This document shows, one piece after another, positions 6,863 through 10,404 of a DNA stretch of 10,404 nucleotides. The stretch's first letter is position 1. The number at the start of each line of letters is the position of its first letter. The notes below the pieces were generated by a model. The model made no database searches. It was not told where the DNA came from and worked only from the letters and a program-made list of their open reading frames with translations. Source of the stretch: Candidatus Bathyarchaeota archaeon (GTDB taxonomy: Archaea; Thermoproteota; Bathyarchaeia; Bathyarchaeales; Bathyarchaeaceae); contig CP070709.1 of assembly GCA_020350305.1 (NCBI GenBank), positions 3,168 through 13,571 of the forward strand, read 5' to 3'. Position numbers and translations under genes: made by a program.

Positions 6863-7291
6863 TTAATGTATTGAAGCTTTAGCCTTTCTTAGTTCGTAGG
6901 TGATTCTGCCATTGGGTAAACGCAGTGGCGTGATTATAAGATCCATACCGATGTGGATTTCGTTTTCATCTATGTCTTTGCTTAAAAATGCATATACTTT
7001 CACGTCTTCTTCACATTGGGCTAAGGCAATCGTGTAAGGTAAATCATCTTGGAAGCCAGTTGGTGCAAAATGAGCCGTGGTGTATGTGAGTAGTCTGCAT
7101 TTTCCGGCTAATTCTTGCCATGTCATGTCTGTTGACAAATCAACTGGGCAGTCAGCCCTAGGAGGAAAGTAGAGCTTCTCGCATCTATTGCATCTGGTTG
7201 CCATGATTTTTCCTTCCTCTAAGTACTTCACAAAATCCGCTACTTTAGTCTCTGAAACAAAACTTATCTTCCCAAATTTATTAAAACTCAC
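6863..7291 (-). CDS. DUF35 OB-fold protein, thiolase partner
   Basis: About 142 residues with the DUF35 plan: an N-terminal helix (FVKYLEEGKI), a rubredoxin-like zinc knuckle, then an OB-fold (QELAGKCRLLTYTTAHFAP onward). The knuckle has C34, C37 and C48, but the usual fourth cysteine is Asp (CPVD, D51), so metal binding may be weakened or lost. DUF35 proteins form complexes with thiolases of the SCP-x/acetoacetyl-CoA type and are thought to help channel or bind acyl-CoA. The gene directly follows the thiolase on the same strand. GTG at 7291 is preferred because AAGGTGA, overlapping the thiolase stop, stands 5 bases before it; the GTG at 7300 overlaps the thiolase stop as GTGA but has no spaced ribosome site. 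An mRNA shared with the thiolase is very likely. Confidence 0.9.
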   Translation of the reverse strand: MSFNKFGKISFVSETKVADFVKYLEEGKIMATRCNRCEKLYFPPRADCPVDLSTDMTWQELAGKCRLLTYTTAHFAPTGFQDDLPYTIALAQCEEDVKVYAFLSKDIDENEIHIGMDLIITPLRLPNGRITYELRKAKASIH

Positions 7292-7296
7292 AAAGG

Positions 7297-8445
7297 TCAC
7301 CTTCGCAGTATCGTCACGTTTCCGTACAATCCAATCCCTCCGATGTTATGAACTAGGCCAACCTCAGCACCGTTTACTTGAATTTTACCAGCTCTCCCTT
7401 GGAGCTGGAGCACAATTGTTCTGAACTGCGAACCCCCGGTTGCACCTATTGGATGCCCTTTGGATAGCAATCCTCCATCCACATTCACAGGGATCTTGCC
7501 CCCTATGTACGTCTGTGACTCTTCTATAAGCTTGCCACCTTCGCCTAGTTTGCAAAGCCCTAGGTTCTCATATGCCATTATCTCGGCTATCGTAAAGCAG
7601 TCATGCACTTCCGCCACGTCCACATCCTTCGCCTCTATATGAGCCATCTTGTAAGCCTGTTTCCCAGCCTCAACCGAACAGTCAAGACCAGTCAAATTGG
7701 CTCTACCCGTGGTCGAGAGGGTATCGCTTGCAGCACCAATTCCCGTCACCCAAACTGGAGTGTCCGTTATCTTCTTTGCCTTTTCCTCACTTGCCATAAT
7801 CACACATGAAGCACCATCGGCGTTTGCACAGCAGTCAAACATTTTCAACGGGCTTGCTATAACTCTAGCTTTCAAACAATCTTCCAATGTCACCGCTCTC
7901 CGAAACATAGCCAAGGGGTTCAACAGCGAGTATTTCCCGCTTTTAACCTTAACCTTCGCCAACTGCTCTTCAGTGGTTCCATACTTTTTCATGTGGGCAC
8001 GGGCAAACATTGCATAACCAGCCGGCATCATAGTGCCGAAAGGTGACTCCCACTGGATGTCTGCACCTCTACCCATCCGTTCTTGCACCTCTGCTGAGGA
8101 TATTTCTGACATCTTTTGGAAGCCGATTATTGCAACTATGTCGTGGAGTTTGGATTTTATGAAGCCGTACCCAACTTTTACTCCAGTGCTGCTTGAAGAA
8201 CAAATGGACTCGGCGTAGAATGTTGGCTTGGGGGTTAGACCGAGATATTCAGATATTAGTCCTGCTGGACTTCTCTGTTTATCATACTCTGGAGCGGAGC
8301 AAATTATGGAGGCGTCTATGTCCTTAGGTGCGAGATTGATGTCTTCTAGAGCGTCTCTGAAAGCCTCGAAGCATAACTCTCGGATGCTTGTCCCACAACT
8401 TCTGCGAAAAGGGGTTTGGCCCACTCCCACTATTGCAACGCTCAT
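7297..8445 (-). CDS. SCP-x-type thiolase (acetyl-CoA acyltransferase family)
   Basis: A 382-residue thiolase-fold protein. C82 in AESICSSSSTG is the expected acyl-accepting cysteine. H281 in HDCF and H331 in GHPIGATGG occupy family positions, and H366 in VHNIGG replaces the second cysteine of classical thiolases, as is usual in the SCP-x and archaeal group. Such enzymes cleave 3-ketoacyl-CoA to acetyl-CoA and a shortened acyl-CoA, or run in reverse. Pairing with a DUF35 protein is normal for archaea. HMG-CoA synthase, which accompanies this pair in archaeal mevalonate loci, is absent, while an acyl-CoA dehydrogenase stands upstream, so a catabolic beta-oxidation role is more likely. The ATG at 8445 has AGGAGG 8 bases upstream and a TATA-like box further up. 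The full length and intact motifs argue for an active enzyme; chain or ring specificity cannot be read. Confidence 0.93.
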   Translation of the reverse strand: MSVAIVGVGQTPFRRSCGTSIRELCFEAFRDALEDINLAPKDIDASIICSAPEYDKQRSPAGLISEYLGLTPKPTFYAESICSSSSTGVKVGYGFIKSKLHDIVAIIGFQKMSEISSAEVQERMGRGADIQWESPFGTMMPAGYAMFARAHMKKYGTTEEQLAKVKVKSGKYSLLNPLAMFRRAVTLEDCLKARVIASPLKMFDCCANADGASCVIMASEEKAKKITDTPVWVTGIGAASDTLSTTGRANLTGLDCSVEAGKQAYKMAHIEAKDVDVAEVHDCFTIAEIMAYENLGLCKLGEGGKLIEESQTYIGGKIPVNVDGGLLSKGHPIGATGGSQFRTIVLQLQGRAGKIQVNGAEVGLVHNIGGIGLYGNVTILRR

Positions 8446-8482
8446 TGCATGCTCCTCCTGTGCTGATAAAATCCGTTGAATC

Positions 8483-8490
8483 CATATAAG
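8483..8490 (-). promoter_or_regulatory. TATA-like box of the thiolase-DUF35-LLM unit
   Basis: CTTATATG on the - strand lies 38-45 bases before the thiolase ATG. This predicts a start near 8460 and a leader of about 15 bases that contains AGGAGG at 8454-8459. It suggests the thiolase unit is transcribed apart from the acyl-CoA dehydrogenase gene. Confidence 0.5.
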
Positions 8491-8533
8491 ATTACCGTGG
8501 AAAGAAACTCTACACTAAGGGAGGGCAATTTGA

Positions 8534-8549
8534 ATTTCGCGCGCGAAAT
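8534..8549. promoter_or_regulatory. Perfect 16-base palindrome, candidate operator
   Basis: ATTTCGCGCGCGAAAT is an exact palindrome in the gap between the acyl-CoA dehydrogenase stop and the thiolase start, centred about 55 bases upstream of the thiolase TATA-like box. Its size and symmetry suit a dimeric regulator. A related CGCGCGCG tract lies ahead of the dehydrogenase at 10168-10175. Confidence 0.4.
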
Positions 8550-8559
8550 AAATTTAGAC

Positions 8560-8582
8560 GCTTCAATCCTGCCTTTTGAAGC
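8560..8582 (-). terminator. Hairpin after the acyl-CoA dehydrogenase gene
   Basis: GCTTCAA and TTGAAGC form a perfect 7-base stem with a 9-base loop, 4 bases past the stop codon on the - strand. The following bases read TCTAAATTTATTT, T-rich as in archaeal termination regions. It probably separates the dehydrogenase transcript from the thiolase unit. Confidence 0.45.
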
Positions 8583-8586
8583 TGTC

Positions 8587-10113
8587 TCAAAAGATGAACT
8601 CTTTATCTATCCAGTCTGGAAACCACTGATAATATTCTCGTGGATTAGCTTTCCTCAAACCAGCATAAGTTGCCTTTGTCAACTGAATCGTTCCCTTTCT
8701 GTCTCTATACAGCTTGGCAAGCCCCTTCTTCTCAAGCGCGACCAAGATCTTGTCTAGTTGTTCGTCGTTAATGTTCGCGAATCGGGTCTTAATGTCTTCG
8801 CGACTCATGTAAAGTCCAGGATTCACCTGGTAATCCTCGGCGAGAATCGAAAGCATGTTTCCTTCGTTAGTTTCGGTTATCACAGTGGGTTTAGATGTTG
8901 ATATCGGAACATTCAGTTTCTCATGCATCCTTCTAGCCGGCATTTTCAAGTCTTCAGCCAAAGCCCTTATTCCCTGTTTGAAAATGACTAACCGCATCAC
9001 CTCGCTTGTACCAGCGCCTATGTGATTGACCTTTGCATCTCTTAGGAAGTTTTCAACAGGATAGAATCTTGTCCAACCGTCTCCCCCCATGACTTGCGAG
9101 GATTCTGTCAAAACCCGTTCATAAGCCTCAGGAATATAGAGCTTCGCCAGAGTTGCCCCTAAGACTGCTTCGGCGTTCAAATCCAGCAGGTGAGCTGCAT
9201 GATAAGCGGTTAACCGTGAAATCTTGAACTTGGCAATCATGTCTGCAATCTTAAACTGGTTAACCTCTAGGTCGATTGTTGGTCTTCTAAATTGGATTCG
9301 CCGCTGGGCATGACAAATTGCATATCGTATTGCCTCCTTCATAGGTCCCAATTTTTCTGCGGAAAAAAGGGTTCTCTCAAAGTTTAAGCCCTCAACGAGA
9401 ATTTTCCAGCCGTCCCCCTCTTGCCCAATCCTGTTTTCAACGGGCACTCGGGCCTCATCAAAGTCTAGGTAGCCGTTTGGAAGCGCGGCCCATCCTCCAA
9501 GCTCATTTATCTTCTCAACAGTGAAGCCCGGCGTGCCCTTCTCGACAATGAGAGCACTCAGATGTCGGTATTTCGCTTTATCCTCTGGTTGATCATTAGT
9601 TTTTGCATATACGAGGTAAATGTCAGCTAACCCAGCATTTGTTATGAAGCGTTTCTTTCCATCGATGATGTATTCGTTGTTCTTCCGCCTTGCTGTTGTC
9701 TCAATGCTCGCTGCATCTGAACCTACACTTGGCTCTGTTATACATATAGCTCCGATCATTCCTTTGGTGACACGTGGAAGCCACTTTTTTTTCTGTTCCT
9801 TTGTTCCGAACTTTAGGAGTTGCTCGGTTCCTCCATACATTGTTACCGAACAAGCTCCGGCCAAAGCTATGCAGACACGACTGAGTTGTTCAGCTACAAT
9901 GCAACAGCCCGTGACCCCTGCGCCGATGCCACCATACTCTTTTGGAATTAAGGCTCCAAACCATCCCCTTTTAACAACCTCCTCCAGAAGATCATTGGGG
10001 AACTCCTTTGTCCAAGATATTTCTTCACCTCTCGACAGGTTTTCGTCAGCGAAGGACTTTACCTCTTCCATTAGATTTTTCTGTTTTTCGTTCCACCATG
10101 GGAAAGACTCCAT
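8587..10113 (-). CDS. Acyl-CoA dehydrogenase with winged-helix-like C-terminal extension
   Basis: A 508-residue protein. Residues 1-390 are a complete acyl-CoA dehydrogenase: an N-terminal helical domain, the FAD/substrate segment ITEPSVGSDAAS, a beta domain, and a C-terminal helical domain with QVMGGDGW and GAGTSEVMR. It should oxidise an acyl-CoA to the 2,3-enoyl-CoA and pass electrons to ETF, whose genes are not in the window. The base used by MCAD (E376) is A367 here, while E246 in LNFERT sits where isovaleryl- and long-chain enzymes carry their catalytic Glu. About 118 extra residues follow (391-508); 436-489 reads like a winged helix, with ALEKKGLAKLYRDRKG then IQLTKATYAGLRK. Typical enzymes end near residue 380-390. 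The start has GGTG 5 bases ahead and a TATA-like box at 10149-10156. Substrate is unknown; a branched, long or alicyclic acyl-CoA would fit the base position. Confidence 0.92.
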   Translation of the reverse strand: MESFPWWNEKQKNLMEEVKSFADENLSRGEEISWTKEFPNDLLEEVVKRGWFGALIPKEYGGIGAGVTGCCIVAEQLSRVCIALAGACSVTMYGGTEQLLKFGTKEQKKKWLPRVTKGMIGAICITEPSVGSDAASIETTARRKNNEYIIDGKKRFITNAGLADIYLVYAKTNDQPEDKAKYRHLSALIVEKGTPGFTVEKINELGGWAALPNGYLDFDEARVPVENRIGQEGDGWKILVEGLNFERTLFSAEKLGPMKEAIRYAICHAQRRIQFRRPTIDLEVNQFKIADMIAKFKISRLTAYHAAHLLDLNAEAVLGATLAKLYIPEAYERVLTESSQVMGGDGWTRFYPVENFLRDAKVNHIGAGTSEVMRLVIFKQGIRALAEDLKMPARRMHEKLNVPISTSKPTVITETNEGNMLSILAEDYQVNPGLYMSREDIKTRFANINDEQLDKILVALEKKGLAKLYRDRKGTIQLTKATYAGLRKANPREYYQWFPDWIDKEFIF

Positions 10114-10148
10114 ACTAACACCACGAATGATTAGGTGACAACACTATC

Positions 10149-10156
10149 AATTTTAG
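10149..10156 (-). promoter_or_regulatory. TATA-like box of the acyl-CoA dehydrogenase gene
   Basis: CTAAAATT on the - strand lies 36-43 bases ahead of the ATG at 10113. This predicts a short leader with GTGGTG (10119-10124) as ribosome site. The CGCGCGCG tract at 10168-10175 is just upstream of the box. Confidence 0.35.
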
Positions 10157-10223
10157 GCTTTCGCCAACGCGCGCGATGGACAATTTCAAGTATGCCGAGC
10201 ATTAAAAGAAGCGAACTACCCAA

Positions 10224-10250
10224 CTTAGCAAGACACACTTACTTGCTGAG
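10224..10250 (-). terminator. Inverted repeat after the edge-cut reading frame
   Basis: CTTAGCAAG and CTTGCTGAG can form a 9-base stem with one G-T pair and a 9-base loop. It starts 6 bases past the stop codon of the partial - strand frame, and a CTTCTTTT run follows about 14 bases later. A terminator is likely if that frame is a gene; an operator for the dehydrogenase promoter is the alternative. Confidence 0.35.
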
Positions 10251-10256
10251 CTATTG

Positions 10257-10404
10257 TTAACCTTTCAATATGGCCCTTAACAGGCTGCGATATATTTGCA
10301 TGTCCGAAGCGTTTGCGAGGGGGATTCGGACCCCTTTCTGTACCTCAAGGACTTTAGTGTATTTTGGAAAGCTTGTGTAGCAGACTTGGCTTATTGGAAA
10401 CACC
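10257..10404 (-). CDS. C-terminal end of an unidentified protein, cut by the window edge
   Basis: A frame open from the window edge to a TAA at 10257 encodes about 48 residues, ending in a probable amphipathic helix (SDMQIYRSLLRAILKG). I do not recognise the family. Support is limited to the open frame, plausible residue composition, same strand as the neighbouring genes, and an inverted repeat just after the stop. An open stretch of this length can occur by chance, so it may not be a gene. Confidence 0.4.
   Translation of the reverse strand, partial: VFPISQVCYTSFPKYTKVLEVQKGVRIPLANASDMQIYRSLLRAILKG

Noticed and set aside
7297..8445. Mevalonate-pathway acetoacetyl-CoA thiolase
   Set aside because: No HMG-CoA synthase adjoins the thiolase-DUF35 pair, and the neighbours are an acyl-CoA dehydrogenase and an F420-type enzyme. 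It is not fully excluded.
9620..10138. 172-codon open frame on the + strand opposite the acyl-CoA dehydrogenase
   Set aside because: It lies antisense to a fully conserved enzyme, its translation shows no family motif, and no ribosome site or promoter precedes it.
10314..10340. tRNA T-arm-like sequence on the - strand (GGGGTCCGAATCCCC)
   Set aside because: The loop has C where the invariant T of the T-loop should be. No matching acceptor, D or anticodon arms could be placed in the preceding bases, and an open reading frame runs through it.

Overview
The window looks like chromosomal DNA from an anaerobic archaeon with moderate GC content. The grounds are: a tungsten-type aldehyde:ferredoxin oxidoreductase (AOR) family enzyme, an F420-type luciferase-like oxidoreductase, a thiolase paired with a DUF35 protein, AT-rich TATA-like boxes 25-45 bases ahead of starts, and at least two genes that fit leaderless transcription. 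An uncultured Bathyarchaeia-like or Archaeoglobi-like lineage would fit, but the window alone cannot settle this. No mobile elements, CRISPR arrays or convincing RNA genes were seen.

Left part (1-2948, + strand): an AOR-family enzyme is followed, with a strong Shine-Dalgarno site spanning its stop codon, by a ferredoxin with four [4Fe-4S] sites. A separately promoted two-CBS-domain protein comes next. Centre (3005-5580): a two-CCG-domain, HdrD/GlpC-like iron-sulfur protein (- strand) and a crotonase-family protein (+ strand) diverge from a shared 80-base promoter region. The crotonase strongly resembles BamA/Oah, the ring-cleaving 6-oxocyclohex-1-ene-1-carbonyl-CoA hydrolase of anaerobic benzoyl-CoA degradation, and carries an added C-terminal zinc ribbon. 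Right part (5763-10113, all - strand): an acyl-CoA dehydrogenase with a winged-helix-like C-terminal extension is transcribed first and followed by a hairpin. A second unit then holds an SCP-x-type thiolase, its DUF35 partner and an F420-type LLM oxidoreductase. A reading frame cut by the window edge ends at 10257.

Read together, the genes suggest breakdown of an alicyclic or aromatic acyl-CoA. The AOR/ferredoxin/HdrD-like set resembles BamB, BamC and BamD of class II (ATP-independent) benzoyl-CoA reductase. The crotonase could open a ring, and the dehydrogenase, thiolase and F420 enzyme could carry out beta-oxidation steps. However, the AOR protein keeps the Glu and His expected of true aldehyde oxidoreductases, so aldehyde oxidation feeding the same pathway is equally possible. 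BamE-I homologues, a CoA ligase, ETF and a hydroxyacyl-CoA dehydrogenase are not in the window.
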